DNA of 64,000 nucleotides, from assembly GCF_042657385.1 (NCBI RefSeq), contig NZ_JBHSLA010000001.1:124001-188000 (forward strand). Reading direction: 5' to 3'. The notes beneath the pieces were generated by a model, which saw only the letters and a list, made by a program, of their open reading frames with translations, had not been told where the DNA came from and did no database searches. This stretch comes from Algorimicrobium hallyeonense (GTDB lineage: Bacteria; Bacteroidota; Bacteroidia; Flavobacteriales; Flavobacteriaceae). The translations under genes were made by a program, and so were the position numbers. This document shows positions 8,747-17,810 of this stretch, in pieces (position 1 is the first letter of the stretch; each line of letters begins with the position of its first letter).

Positions 8747-9964
8747 TTAAATAAGTTCAGTTTCTATAATTACTTCACTTTGCAAAGTTTTATGCACAGG
8801 ACATTTTGAGGCAATTTCTTTTAATCGGTTCTTTTGATCTTCATCCAAATTACCTACAAATTTCAAACGTTTTTGCAAGTGATCTATGCGTTTTGGTTTT
8901 TCAATATCTAGCATCAAATCATCGCTATGTTTTTTTGAATAGGTAATATAAGCATAAACCTCTTGCAAATCCCATTTCTTTCGTTCGGCATATAATTTTA
9001 ACGTCATCACTGTACAAGCCGCCAATCCCGCACTTAAATAATCATATGGTGACGGTCCAAAATCATCTCCTCCTACAGATTCTGGTTCGTCCGCAATAAA
9101 ACTGTGTCTTTTGGTTTGAATTGACGTTGTAAAATGGTCTTCCTCTAAATTTAAATGGGCAACTAATTGTTCTCCACCTGCATCTAACATGGTGTTTTCT
9201 TGAGGCTCAAAATAACGTTGCACCCAATGACCAATCATATTTCCTACATAAACGCTATCCCGCGAATTAGATAGCAAATGATCGGCGCCATCCAAACTAA
9301 CAAAGCTTTTAGGATGGTGCGCATTATGATATAGTTTTTCGGCATTCTCTATTCCTACTGTTTTATCAAAAGGCGCATGCATGATAAGTATAGCTTTGCG
9401 TAATTTTTTTGTGATTTCTGGAAGATTGGTTTTACTAAAATCGTCCACAAACTCTTGGTTAATTTTAAATGGTCGTCCGCCAATATTTACCTCAACATCT
9501 CCTTTATCTTTAACCTCGTCCAACCCATGTGAAAACAATCTAGTAACATGACCCACGATTGCTGGTGCGCCAATGGTTGCAACGGCTTTAATGTTGTCCA
9601 ATTTTGAGGCAGCTGTAATAACGGCGGCACCACCCAATGAATGTCCAACCAATAAACTAGGTGCTTTATAATTTTCTTCTAAAAAGGTATTTACAGCCAA
9701 CAAATCCGAAACATTAGCTGAAAAATGACTTTCAGCAAATTCGCCTTCACTTCTTCCTAATCCTGTAAAATCAAAACGCACCACGCCAAAACCATGATTG
9801 GTTAACGCCCGACTGATGTTTTTAACAGCGCTTAAGGTACTTGAGCAGGTAAAACAATGTGCAAAAACAGCGTAATTATTAGGTTTCTGATTAGCAGGCA
9901 ACTCTAAATATGCTTGTAGTTTATGGCCTTTTTCATTCTGAATATTGAGTTTCGTGCTTTTCAT
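8747..9964 (-). CDS. Bifunctional alpha/beta hydrolase - OsmC fusion protein
   Basis: The 405-residue protein has two parts. Residues 1-250 form an alpha/beta hydrolase with the nucleophile elbow GHSLGG (Ser109), an acid in the HAPFDKTVG region and His in GADHLL. Residues about 270-405 form an OsmC/Ohr domain with the two peroxidatic cysteines in AACTVMT and SKCPVHK. OsmC proteins reduce organic hydroperoxides. The fused hydrolase may release or handle lipid substrates, which is inference. This architecture is common in Bacteroidota. It sits inside the redox operon, one base before egtB and four bases after the MsrA-like gene. Confidence 0.93.
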   Translation of the reverse strand: MKSTKLNIQNEKGHKLQAYLELPANQKPNNYAVFAHCFTCSSTLSAVKNISRALTNHGFGVVRFDFTGLGRSEGEFAESHFSANVSDLLAVNTFLEENYKAPSLLVGHSLGGAAVITAASKLDNIKAVATIGAPAIVGHVTRLFSHGLDEVKDKGDVEVNIGGRPFKINQEFVDDFSKTNLPEITKKLRKAILIMHAPFDKTVGIENAEKLYHNAHHPKSFVSLDGADHLLSNSRDSVYVGNMIGHWVQRYFEPQENTMLDAGGEQLVAHLNLEEDHFTTSIQTKRHSFIADEPESVGGDDFGPSPYDYLSAGLAACTVMTLKLYAERKKWDLQEVYAYITYSKKHSDDLMLDIEKPKRIDHLQKRLKFVGNLDEDQKNRLKEIASKCPVHKTLQSEVIIETELI

Positions 9965-9968
9965 CTGC

Positions 9969-10478
9969 TTATAAATGTTTTAATTTTTCCTGATCCGTAT
10001 AGGTAGAAAATTGTTGCAAAAGCAACTTTAGTTTAGGGTTAATAAACGTTTCACAAAATGGTTTTTCAGGATTTTTTCGATAATAATTTTGAATGGCTTC
10101 TCGCGACGCTTTAAAATCTGAAAAAGGTAAAACCTGTGTTACCAATTTTTGGTCGAAATCCTGCTGAAAACTTTCAATGAGCATGGCTACTTCTAAATGT
10201 TGAGCCTCTGAAAACGTATATACAGCCGAACGATATTTGTTTCGCATGCTGTGATTTACCGTACTTTTGTGCGTTAACAAATGTATATTAATTAGTGTTT
10301 CTAAATTAACGCAATTGGAATTAAAATGGACTATAACGGCTTCTGAAAACGACTCATATTCGCCTATGGAAGCCACATACCCTTGCTCCACTTTTCCCAC
10401 ACCTTTTAAAGATTGAAAAACAGCTTCTGTGCACCAATGACAGCCACCTCCTAAAGCAATTTTAGAAATAGAACTCAT
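9969..10478 (-). CDS. Divergent peptide-methionine (S)-S-oxide reductase-like protein
   Basis: The 169-residue protein aligns with MsrA: GGGCHWCTEAVFQSLKGV at the active site, GYVASIGEYESFSEAV, and VNHSMRNKYRSAVYTF. The usual GCFWG box is changed to GCHWC, which keeps the catalytic Cys but adds a second cysteine three residues on and replaces the Phe of the substrate pocket with His. It probably still reduces methionine S-sulfoxide or a related small sulfoxide, but the altered pocket suggests a different preference. It lies three bases downstream of the DUF427 gene and five upstream of the hydrolase-OsmC start. Confidence 0.85.
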   Translation of the reverse strand: MSSISKIALGGGCHWCTEAVFQSLKGVGKVEQGYVASIGEYESFSEAVIVHFNSNCVNLETLINIHLLTHKSTVNHSMRNKYRSAVYTFSEAQHLEVAMLIESFQQDFDQKLVTQVLPFSDFKASREAIQNYYRKNPEKPFCETFINPKLKLLLQQFSTYTDQEKLKHL

Positions 10479-10481
10479 GCA

Positions 10482-10766
10482 TTAGTCTTTTACAACTTCC
10501 ACACCTTTCCAAAAAGCCACGTGATTTTTAATGCCTTTGGCTAATGATGAAACTTCAGGATAAAACCAAGCTGCATCTACATTCTGCTTTCCATCAACTT
10601 CCAAGGTATAATAGGAGGCTTCGCCTTTCCAAGGACAGTTAGTATGGGTATTACTAGATTTAAAAAAATCTTTCTTAATGCTGTCGTGCGGGAAATAATG
10701 GTTGTTTTCAATTACAACAGTATTATCACTTTCGGCTAATATTTGATTGTTCCAAATGGCTTTCAT
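10482..10766 (-). CDS. DUF427 domain protein
   Basis: This 94-residue protein shows the DUF427 signature: MKAIWNNQILAESD at the start, NNHYFPHDSI, NTHTNCPWKGEASYY and the tail VAFWKGVEVV. The family is small, beta-rich and cytoplasmic, with no established reaction. Its length is standard for the single-domain form. It sits between two msrA-type genes in the redox run, which suggests but does not prove a role in oxidative stress. Confidence 0.9.
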   Translation of the reverse strand: MKAIWNNQILAESDNTVVIENNHYFPHDSIKKDFFKSSNTHTNCPWKGEASYYTLEVDGKQNVDAAWFYPEVSSLAKGIKNHVAFWKGVEVVKD

Positions 10767-10796
10767 AATTAATTTATTATCTGTTTATAGTGCTTT

Positions 10797-11291
10797 TTAT
10801 ATAAAACTATCACTGAATCGCTCAAAATGACAGGTATAACCATCTGGTTTACGAACCAAATAGTCTTGATGTTCCGGTTCTGCCGCCCAAAATTTTGAAT
10901 ACGGCTCTAATGTGGTTGCTACTTTACCTTCCCACTTATTAGAATCGTTTACAATTTTAATAATTTCTTCAGCTTGGACTTTTTCATCTTCATTTTGAAA
11001 AAATATAGCCGAACGGTAGCTAGACCCAATATCATTACCTTGTCTATCAACCGTTGTTGGATTGTGTATCCGGAAGAAATAGTCTAAAATATGTTTAAAG
11101 GAGGTTTCATTCTCATCGTAGGTAATTTCAATACCTTCCGCATGACCTGGATGATTTTTATAAGTTGGATTATCATTTTCACCTCCAATGTAACCCACTT
11201 CTGTGTCTTTAATTCCCTTTTGGGTGCGAAATAAATCTTCCATTCCCCAGAAACAACCACCTGCTATATATGCTTTTTTATAATTGCTCAT
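10797..11291 (-). CDS. msrA: Peptide-methionine (S)-S-oxide reductase MsrA
   Basis: The 164-residue protein carries the MsrA active-site box GGCFWGMEDLFR, GYIGGENDNPTYKNHPGHAEGIEITYD, and IHNPTTVDRQGNDIGSSYRSAIFF. It reduces the S-epimer of methionine sulfoxide, both free and protein-bound, using thioredoxin-type reductants. There is no signal peptide, so it is cytoplasmic. The canonical motif contrasts with the altered MsrA-like paralogue two genes downstream. The upstream neighbour is a small unknown gene, then selO. Confidence 0.96.
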   Translation of the reverse strand: MSNYKKAYIAGGCFWGMEDLFRTQKGIKDTEVGYIGGENDNPTYKNHPGHAEGIEITYDENETSFKHILDYFFRIHNPTTVDRQGNDIGSSYRSAIFFQNEDEKVQAEEIIKIVNDSNKWEGKVATTLEPYSKFWAAEPEHQDYLVRKPDGYTCHFERFSDSFI

Positions 11292-11303
11292 TGTATTGTA
11301 TTA

Positions 11304-11552
11304 TTAAATTAATCTATAAGTATTTAAAAAATTAACCACCTTAATTTCTGGCATTTCACAAGGCTTTAGGTGCTCTTTTGTATTCGTAATATAATAATTT
11401 AAGCTGACAAAATCGTTACCATTTAAGGCTTCAGCATAAATTTTAAAACTCTTCCCATTGTTAAAATCGGAACGTATTACTCCGTATTTAACATTATTGA
11501 AAAACACTTCAGAATAACCAATGGGTAAATTTTGTATGCGCTTTAAAAGCAT
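11304..11552 (-). CDS. Small conserved protein of unknown function in the msrA-selO interval
   Basis: I place the start at the ATG at 11552, which follows the purine-rich AGAAAGGAT and gives 82 residues. The frame stays open further upstream, but that extension lies inside selO. The protein begins MLLKRIQNLPIGYSEV and includes NNVKYGVIRSDFNNGKSFKIYAEAL. It is basic, has no signal or membrane segment, and resembles small proteins that accompany msr genes in Flavobacteriaceae. The function is unknown. It starts 19 bases after the selO stop and ends 12 bases before the msrA start. Confidence 0.72.
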   Translation of the reverse strand: MLLKRIQNLPIGYSEVFFNNVKYGVIRSDFNNGKSFKIYAEALNGNDFVSLNYYITNTKEHLKPCEMPEIKVVNFLNTYRLI

Positions 11553-11571
11553 AAATATCCTTTCTTTTAGA

Positions 11572-13146
11572 TTAAGAGCTACAAGACAACATGGAACATC
11601 CCGCTTTATGTCTAGCCCAATCTGGTCGTTTTGCAAACCATTTTTCATTTTGTGGCTGTTCAGCATACGGTTGCTTGAGTAACTCAAACATCTCATTAAT
11701 TAAACTATAATCACCTTTATCTGCTGCATCAATGGCCAATTGCGACATGTAGTTTCTCAACACATATTTTGGATTTACCGTATTCATCTGTTCCTTTCGT
11801 TCCGATTCAGATTTCAATTCTTTATGCAGTCTTGCAGCATAATGTGTGAACCATAAATTCCATTTTTGTCTGATGGCATCTGAAATAACTGTCGGATTAT
11901 AAAATGAGTTGGCTACTACTTTTAAGCCGTCTAATGGGTTTTCTTTATTAAAATCACCTAAACTTCGAAAGAAAATAGTCATATCGGTTTGGGATAGTTG
12001 TAAATTATCTTCCAGTTCTTGAATGAGTTGGGCATCCAAATCAACTTCTACTACTAAACCTAATTTGTTCCGCATCATTTGTAGCGATTGCGTTTCAAAA
12101 TCAATTTTGTATTGATTAAGTATCGCTTCTAAAGCTTCAGCATCTTCTATTAATGGAAAAAGAGCATTAGCTAATTGGTATAAATTCCACAGCCCAATAT
12201 TTGGCTGATTGCCATATCTATAGCGTTTATGTTGACTATCTGTTGTGTTTGGCGTCCATCCAAAATTGAAATCCTCCAACCAACCGAAAGGTCCATAATC
12301 TATTGTTAAACCCAAAATGGACATGTTATCCGTATTCATAACACCATGTACAAAACCGACACGTTGCCAATGAATAATCATTTGTAAGGTTCGTTGTGAA
12401 ACTTCAGAAAAAAACTGAATGTAGGTGTCTTTTGATGGTTTCCCTAAATGTGAAAAATGATGATTGATGGTATAATCTACCAAGGTTTTCAATGTTTCTA
12501 CATCTTGTCTTGCTGCTAAAATTTCATAACTACCAAAACGTAAAAAGCTTGGAGAAACTCTTGAAACAATCGCACCTTTTTCATAAGCTGCATTGCCATC
12601 ATACATCATATCTCGCAACACGGCATCTCCCGATAAGGCTAAAGTAAGCGCTCTGGTAGTTGGCACACCTAAATGATGCATGGCTTCGCTACACAAATAT
12701 TCCCGAATAGATGAACGCAAAACAGCCAAACCATCAGCCGTTCTGGAATACGGTGTTTCTCCAGCACCTTTTAATTGTACTACCCAACTTTTGTTATTAT
12801 GTTGGACTTCAAATAAATTAATAGCGCGACCATCACCCAACTGTCCTGCCCAATTTCCAAACTGATGGCCACCATAACACATAGCATACGGCTTGGTGTT
12901 TTCTAATACGGTATTACCTGTAAAAACCTTTAAAAATGAATCTGATTGACTATCGGCTTCCGGTAAACCTAAATTATCTAACATCTCTGGAGATACATGA
13001 AGCATTTTCGGATTTGCGGTTTGTTTCGGTTTTACGTACGAAAAACATGCTTTAGTAACCTGCCTTCTCGTGTTTTCTATAATAGGATCTGCGGGTAGTT
13101 CTTTATTGAAGCTATCGTTAATATTGACTTTTATTTGTTTAGCCAT
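11572..13146 (-). CDS. selO: Protein adenylyltransferase SelO (YdiU)
   Basis: The 524-residue protein matches SelO from end to end: MCYGGHQFGNWAGQLGDGRA, VQLKGAGETPYSRTADGLAVLRSS, IREYLCSEAMHHLGVPTTRAL, and FVHGVMNTDNMSILGLTIDYGPFG carrying the catalytic and metal-binding residues. SelO is a pseudokinase-fold enzyme that transfers AMP to Ser/Thr/Tyr of redox proteins. The C-terminus ends CSS, with Cys at the position that is selenocysteine in animal SelO. The start overlaps the glutaredoxin-like gene by 16 bases, implying tight coupling. Confidence 0.96.
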   Translation of the reverse strand: MAKQIKVNINDSFNKELPADPIIENTRRQVTKACFSYVKPKQTANPKMLHVSPEMLDNLGLPEADSQSDSFLKVFTGNTVLENTKPYAMCYGGHQFGNWAGQLGDGRAINLFEVQHNNKSWVVQLKGAGETPYSRTADGLAVLRSSIREYLCSEAMHHLGVPTTRALTLALSGDAVLRDMMYDGNAAYEKGAIVSRVSPSFLRFGSYEILAARQDVETLKTLVDYTINHHFSHLGKPSKDTYIQFFSEVSQRTLQMIIHWQRVGFVHGVMNTDNMSILGLTIDYGPFGWLEDFNFGWTPNTTDSQHKRYRYGNQPNIGLWNLYQLANALFPLIEDAEALEAILNQYKIDFETQSLQMMRNKLGLVVEVDLDAQLIQELEDNLQLSQTDMTIFFRSLGDFNKENPLDGLKVVANSFYNPTVISDAIRQKWNLWFTHYAARLHKELKSESERKEQMNTVNPKYVLRNYMSQLAIDAADKGDYSLINEMFELLKQPYAEQPQNEKWFAKRPDWARHKAGCSMLSCSS

Positions 13147-13370
13147 TTTAATAAGTCCTTGTCTTTTGGGTTTCGCAATCGTTTTTCATCAATTAAAATT
13201 GTGGGGAAATTCAAATTTCCATTTGGGTATAAGTTACGTAATTCTTGTGCAAAGTTGTCATTCATTAGCACATCATGAAACGTAAATTTAAGATTTCGGG
13301 ACTCAAAAAAATTCTGATAATAAATTGTTTTATGGCAGTTTTCACTACCAAATAAAGTGATGGTTTTCAC
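13131..13370 (-). CDS. Small glutaredoxin-like protein
   Basis: The 79-residue protein begins with a glutaredoxin-type strand and loop, ITLFGSENCHKTIYYQNFF. A single Cys sits in CHKT where CPYC or CGFS would be. The conserved cis-proline segment is NFPTILI. It is therefore monothiol-like at best. Redox, iron-sulfur or partner-binding roles are possible. It overlaps selO by 16 bases and follows msrB by 19 bases. SelO in other bacteria AMPylates a glutaredoxin, so this neighbour is a candidate substrate (inference). Confidence 0.82.
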   Translation of the reverse strand: MKTITLFGSENCHKTIYYQNFFESRNLKFTFHDVLMNDNFAQELRNLYPNGNLNFPTILIDEKRLRNPKDKDLLKWLNK

Positions 13371-13389
13371 TGTTTTTCCTTTCTCTATT

Positions 13390-13839
13390 TTATGTATTTG
13401 TTTCTAAAACCAACGATTCTGAGTTTACACAATAACGCAAGCCGCTTGGTTCTGGTCCATCCGGAAATACGTGACCTAAATGCGCATCGCAGGTATTGCA
13501 CATGACCTCAACACGCACCATGCCGAAGGTAGAATCCTTTTCATATTTAATAGCATTTTCCTCTATAGGCTGGGTAAAACTTGGCCACCCAGAACTAGAA
13601 TCAAATTTAATTGTTGAATCAAACAAAGGTGTGTTACAGCAAACACAATTGTATTTTCCAGCCTCATACACACTACAAAGCGCTCCGGTTCCAGCCATTT
13701 CTGTTCCTTTTTTACGGGTAATTCTGAATTGCTCGTCGGTTAAAATCTCACGCCATTCAGCTTCTGTTTTTTCAACACGACGGTCTGGTGTTGGATTTCC
13801 ATTCACACTAAAACTGATAACCTCTTTCCACGTTAACAT
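13390..13839 (-). CDS. msrB: Peptide-methionine (R)-S-oxide reductase MsrB
   Basis: The 149-residue protein has all MsrB marks: two CxxC zinc pairs (CVCC near residue 69 and CNTC near 117), GWPSF, HLGHVFPDGP and the catalytic Cys in LRYCVNS. A second cysteine in GALCSVY can act as resolving residue. It reduces the R-epimer of methionine sulfoxide, complementing MsrA. There is no signal peptide. It is the first gene of the ten-gene run, so the operon promoter should lie in the 206-base divergent gap before the HD-domain gene. I could not identify a clear -7 box there for this strand. Confidence 0.96.
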   Translation of the reverse strand: MLTWKEVISFSVNGNPTPDRRVEKTEAEWREILTDEQFRITRKKGTEMAGTGALCSVYEAGKYNCVCCNTPLFDSTIKFDSSSGWPSFTQPIEENAIKYEKDSTFGMVRVEVMCNTCDAHLGHVFPDGPEPSGLRYCVNSESLVLETNT

Positions 13840-14045
13840 AAGCTTGTACTTTCTTTAATTGATAAAATAGTTCATTTTTGTTTAATCCGTGTAAAATAAA
13901 AACTCCGACAAAACATCGAAGTAAAACATATAAACAAGAAATTTATTTGTCGCAGTATTATCTTATTCCTTACAAAATACAATTAGCCTTAAATTATAGT
14001 AATTTTTTAGTAATTTGTACGTCTAAAGTATCTTGAATTAAACTT

Positions 14046-15245
14046 ATGACAAATATTGTAGAAAAAGCTGAAGCCTATGTTTTTGATTTATTTAAAGATG
14101 AATTAGATTCTTCTTTCTTATATCATAATTTAAAACACACAAAGCGGGTTTTGAAAAGTCTTCGAGAAATTATAGCACATACTGATATTTCTGAAAAAGA
14201 TGCTGAAATGCTCCAATTATCTGCCATTTTTCATGATACAGGCTATACCAAAACCATTGATGATCATGAACAAGAAAGCGTTAAAATTGCCCAAGCATTT
14301 TTATCTGAAAATCATGTAGATCCAGAAACAATCGGTGCCATAAGCAACTGCATTTTAGCAACACAATTTGAGTGTGTACCAAAAACTCTTCACGAAAAAA
14401 TTATGCGTGATGCCGATTCCTCTCATTTTGGGAAAGATTATTTTAATGAAACAAGTGAATTTCTTCGTAAAGAATTAGAAATTCAAGGTATAGTCAATTT
14501 TTCGGCTAGCGAATGGCTAGATGAAAACATTAAAATGCTTTCTGAAAAACATGAATTCCTAACGGATTACGCCATTAAAAACTGGCAAGAACAGAAAGAC
14601 AAAAACCTTTCGGACCTGATTAGTGCAAAAAATAAGTTTAATAAGAAATTAAAAAAAGAAAAACTAAAAGCGAAATACAAAGCGCAATATAAAAACGAAA
14701 GTCCCGAGCGTGGTATCCAAACATTTTATCGTGTTGCTTTACGGAACCACATAAAATTAAGCGATATTGCAGATACAAAAGCCAATATTTTACTATCGGT
14801 AAATGCCATTATTTTATCCTTAATTATTTCTAACTTATTTTCAAAATTAGACAATCCATCTAATGCTTATTTAATAATTCCCACTATGGTATTCGTGGTG
14901 TTTAGCGTCACCTCTATTATCCTATCAGTTATTGCTACTAGGCCAAATGTTACACGTGGCGAATTCACCAAAGAGGATGTTGCCGAGAAACGGGTTAATT
15001 TAACCTTTTTTGGAAACTTTCATAAAATGAAATTAGAAGAATTTGAATGGGCTATAGATGAGTTATTAAAGGACAAGAATTACATATACAGCTCTTTAAC
15101 TAAAGATCTTTACTACCTTGGGAAGGTTCTAGATAGAAAGTATCGTATTTTAAGAATTACTTATTCTATCTTTATGATTGGTATTATAATTTCTGTTTTA
15201 GCATTTGCTATTTCATTTAAAATGCAAAATTTTAATTTTCTATAA
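14046..15245 (+). CDS. HD-domain phosphohydrolase fused to Pycsar-type transmembrane effector domain
   Basis: The 399-residue protein has two parts. Residues about 10-130 form an HD domain with YHNLKH (His27, His31), the HD doublet at 63-64 in AIFHDTGY, and the downstream Asp in MRDADSSHFG. A charged linker (185-220) leads to residues about 222-395, which match the DUF5706/PycTM family: NHIKLSDIADTKANILLS, transmembrane segments near 248-265, 277-297 and 372-391, and ATRPNVTRGEF. HD domains cleave nucleotides or cyclic nucleotides; PycTM domains are membrane effectors in Pycsar defence. A near-consensus TAATTTG lies 31 bases upstream. It overlaps the convergent GAF gene by 14 bases. Confidence 0.9.
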   Translation: MTNIVEKAEAYVFDLFKDELDSSFLYHNLKHTKRVLKSLREIIAHTDISEKDAEMLQLSAIFHDTGYTKTIDDHEQESVKIAQAFLSENHVDPETIGAISNCILATQFECVPKTLHEKIMRDADSSHFGKDYFNETSEFLRKELEIQGIVNFSASEWLDENIKMLSEKHEFLTDYAIKNWQEQKDKNLSDLISAKNKFNKKLKKEKLKAKYKAQYKNESPERGIQTFYRVALRNHIKLSDIADTKANILLSVNAIILSLIISNLFSKLDNPSNAYLIIPTMVFVVFSVTSIILSVIATRPNVTRGEFTKEDVAEKRVNLTFFGNFHKMKLEEFEWAIDELLKDKNYIYSSLTKDLYYLGKVLDRKYRILRITYSIFMIGIIISVLAFAISFKMQNFNFL

Positions 15246-17631
15246 CATCCATTAAGTCATTGTAAGTATAGTAGTTTGTACTATCCGTTTTATTGTTACG
15301 ATATAAAATGCTAACGCGAATAGCCTTCAAACCTGTTACACCTTGTAAGTCCTGTAATTCTAAAACCTCCAAATCTGTATCGAGCATATTTTTAGATTGA
15401 AAAAAGCGAACATACTGTAAGTATTCCTCCTCATCGTCCTGCTGCGAATACACAATACTTAACTTCCCTTTTTCGGTAACCCGTTCTTCGGTACCTTTTA
15501 TAAAAGCTTTATCCACACGTTTTTTAACAACTTCGTAACGTGCATTATAAGTACCATCTACATCAAACTGTTTTTCGTCCATGCGGAAACGGATAGACAA
15601 CGGTTGATTAAAAACCAAAATCATTGAAGCCATATCCAATTTTAAAGGATATAAGTCTTGATTGCTATAAAACGCGTTTTCCATATCACACATAACTTGA
15701 ATTTGCCAAAGTCTTAAATTATAGAGATAAATAAGACTAAAACTATCTTCTCGTGTAATGGATTCACCGATATACATATTGTGTTCTACTCCATCTGTTT
15801 TATAGCGTTCAAAAAAATGAGGGTATATTTTTTGCGCCTCCACTTGTCTGTCATCTATAATTGTGGACATGTTTTTATTAATTAAACTAATGGTTTCATC
15901 ATAGTTTTTTCTGTGCGTGTACAACACTTTTAGGTCCTTATCAATTTGCTCAAAATAATTATCAACTTCTGGCACTAAATTGGCGTTTGTTTTCCTTATA
16001 AGATTTAGCATTGATGAAACTTCATTTTTTAAAAACAATGAAATAACATGTTCACTATCCACTTTAAAAGCTTTTTTAACTTGCGTTAGAAAGGCGTTGA
16101 TTTGAAAAGCCACCTGATCATAAACTGGCATATTTAAATCTGTATTCGCTTTATCTATAATGGCTTTTGCTAATTCTAACTGATCAGTCAAGTCTTTTTG
16201 TGTTGCCAAATTTCTGGCTTCAGATGACCCTTTAACATCAATTTGCCCAAATAATGGATAAACGTTTTCAAACGCAATTTCTCTAAAGGGAATGTTTTTA
16301 TTTTGAAGTATATTTTCTTTAATAAATGCTTGCGCTGCTTGTTTAAAACGCCAATGAACGCTTTTATGAATAGATGTACATTCCTGTTGAATAACGGCTT
16401 CTATTAAATTTTCCTGATCCGTTTTACTACGCTCCACCGTTGCAACAATGTATGGCATAACATCTTCCAACTTATTTGCATTAATGCTGTTTAAAGCCTT
16501 TGGCTGATTAGAAACTAATTCTAAAATCCCCATCAAGCCGTCTTTATTTGCAATAGGCGCAAAAATGGCACTTTTAAATCCTTGTTCATATAACATTTTT
16601 ATATGAGGAACTTTTCCTTGCGTTAAATGAAAGGTCTTTTCAACATTAGATACAGCAACATGCTTGTTCTCTTCCAGTAATTTTTTATAAGACGATTTGC
16701 ACAACATATCTGCACAATTACCCATAGGATTATCATTCAATAGAAAACTGTGCATACCTTCACCGTATACACGCTCAAAGATGCCTTCATCTTTATTGTA
16801 AACCGAAAATCCGACCTTGATATCTGTAATTTTTAAGAACGATTGAAATATAGATTGAAGATCTTTAATAAAATTTTTATCCTGTCGTTTGTTTTCTGCT
16901 ATTAGATTTGATTTGATTTCGGAAATGGCAAAATCATCAGTAACATCAAATATATTAGAGATTACAAATCCTTTTAGCGTATATCCATTTTCAGGAAATA
17001 GTTTTTTCCAAAGTGTAATATCATCAAAATTATCCAAAAGTGAATCAATATCCTCTTGTGTAATGTTTGGTGCGTTACTCGATTTTATGACTTCCGTAAA
17101 GTCCGCATTATAAAGAATTTTATAAAAACGAATAATGCCATTTTTATCCGGTATTTCATAATGAAATGGCCTCCTAAAATTAAAATCGTAACCGTAATAG
17201 GTATTCAAAATAATAGTACATGCCATGATGTATTTATCATCATCCGGCATGTTTTTAATTTCAAGTTTAAAATCCTTACCTGCAGCAGCTATAATACTTT
17301 TAAAGCGCTCTGAAAGATTAAAAATAGCATCGTTAAACGGTGCCGTCGCTGCTTTAATTTCGTTTTTTGTGAGTAAGGGATTAAAAGTGTCTTGAAGAAT
17401 TTCAGCAATTTGTGTTTCTCGTTTTTTAATTAGAGACATATCCGAAAAACCAGCTTTCAATTCCGGGTACATTTCCGCAATTTTAAGAACAGATTTGGCT
17501 TTTTCCGCCATCCATACATTTTCACCCTGAGCCAATAGTTCATATTGATCAAAGAGCTTATGAAAACTGATAAGCAATTTTATAGGTGAACTAGTGTTGT
17601 TATTGAGTGCCATGCCAAAATATTTATTCAA
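15232..17631 (-). CDS. Large GAF-domain protein of unknown function
   Basis: The 799-residue protein is cytoplasmic, with no signal or membrane segment. Residues about 255-405 form a GAF domain, with KVGFSVYNKDEGIFERVYGEG, MLYEQGFKSAIFAPIANKDGLMGILELVS and a conserved NPMGNCADMLC. The N-terminal 250 and C-terminal 400 residues are mainly helical and belong to no family I recognise. No kinase, cyclase or EAL/GGDEF motif is visible. It is probably a sensor or scaffold. The alternative start at codon 7 is possible. It shares a 14-base convergent overlap with the HD-PycTM gene. Confidence 0.85.
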   Translation of the reverse strand: MNKYFGMALNNNTSSPIKLLISFHKLFDQYELLAQGENVWMAEKAKSVLKIAEMYPELKAGFSDMSLIKKRETQIAEILQDTFNPLLTKNEIKAATAPFNDAIFNLSERFKSIIAAAGKDFKLEIKNMPDDDKYIMACTIILNTYYGYDFNFRRPFHYEIPDKNGIIRFYKILYNADFTEVIKSSNAPNITQEDIDSLLDNFDDITLWKKLFPENGYTLKGFVISNIFDVTDDFAISEIKSNLIAENKRQDKNFIKDLQSIFQSFLKITDIKVGFSVYNKDEGIFERVYGEGMHSFLLNDNPMGNCADMLCKSSYKKLLEENKHVAVSNVEKTFHLTQGKVPHIKMLYEQGFKSAIFAPIANKDGLMGILELVSNQPKALNSINANKLEDVMPYIVATVERSKTDQENLIEAVIQQECTSIHKSVHWRFKQAAQAFIKENILQNKNIPFREIAFENVYPLFGQIDVKGSSEARNLATQKDLTDQLELAKAIIDKANTDLNMPVYDQVAFQINAFLTQVKKAFKVDSEHVISLFLKNEVSSMLNLIRKTNANLVPEVDNYFEQIDKDLKVLYTHRKNYDETISLINKNMSTIIDDRQVEAQKIYPHFFERYKTDGVEHNMYIGESITREDSFSLIYLYNLRLWQIQVMCDMENAFYSNQDLYPLKLDMASMILVFNQPLSIRFRMDEKQFDVDGTYNARYEVVKKRVDKAFIKGTEERVTEKGKLSIVYSQQDDEEEYLQYVRFFQSKNMLDTDLEVLELQDLQGVTGLKAIRVSILYRNNKTDSTNYYTYNDLMDVIEN

Positions 17632-17810
17632 AAATACAAATATTCTTCTTGGTCGAAAAATAGATCTAACACTAACAGGAGTTTTGTAAAAATTAAAATA
17701 AACGATGAAATTAGCATGTTTAACGATTTATCCATCAATTAATCATGGTTTACACTCAAAATCAATACCTTGAAATACTTTTTCGCAATAATTAAATCGA
17801 ATTTAAAACA

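Noticed and set aside
13496..13858. 120-codon open frame opposite msrB
   Set aside because: It is antisense to a well-conserved gene, has no motif, and is a shadow of MsrB codon bias.
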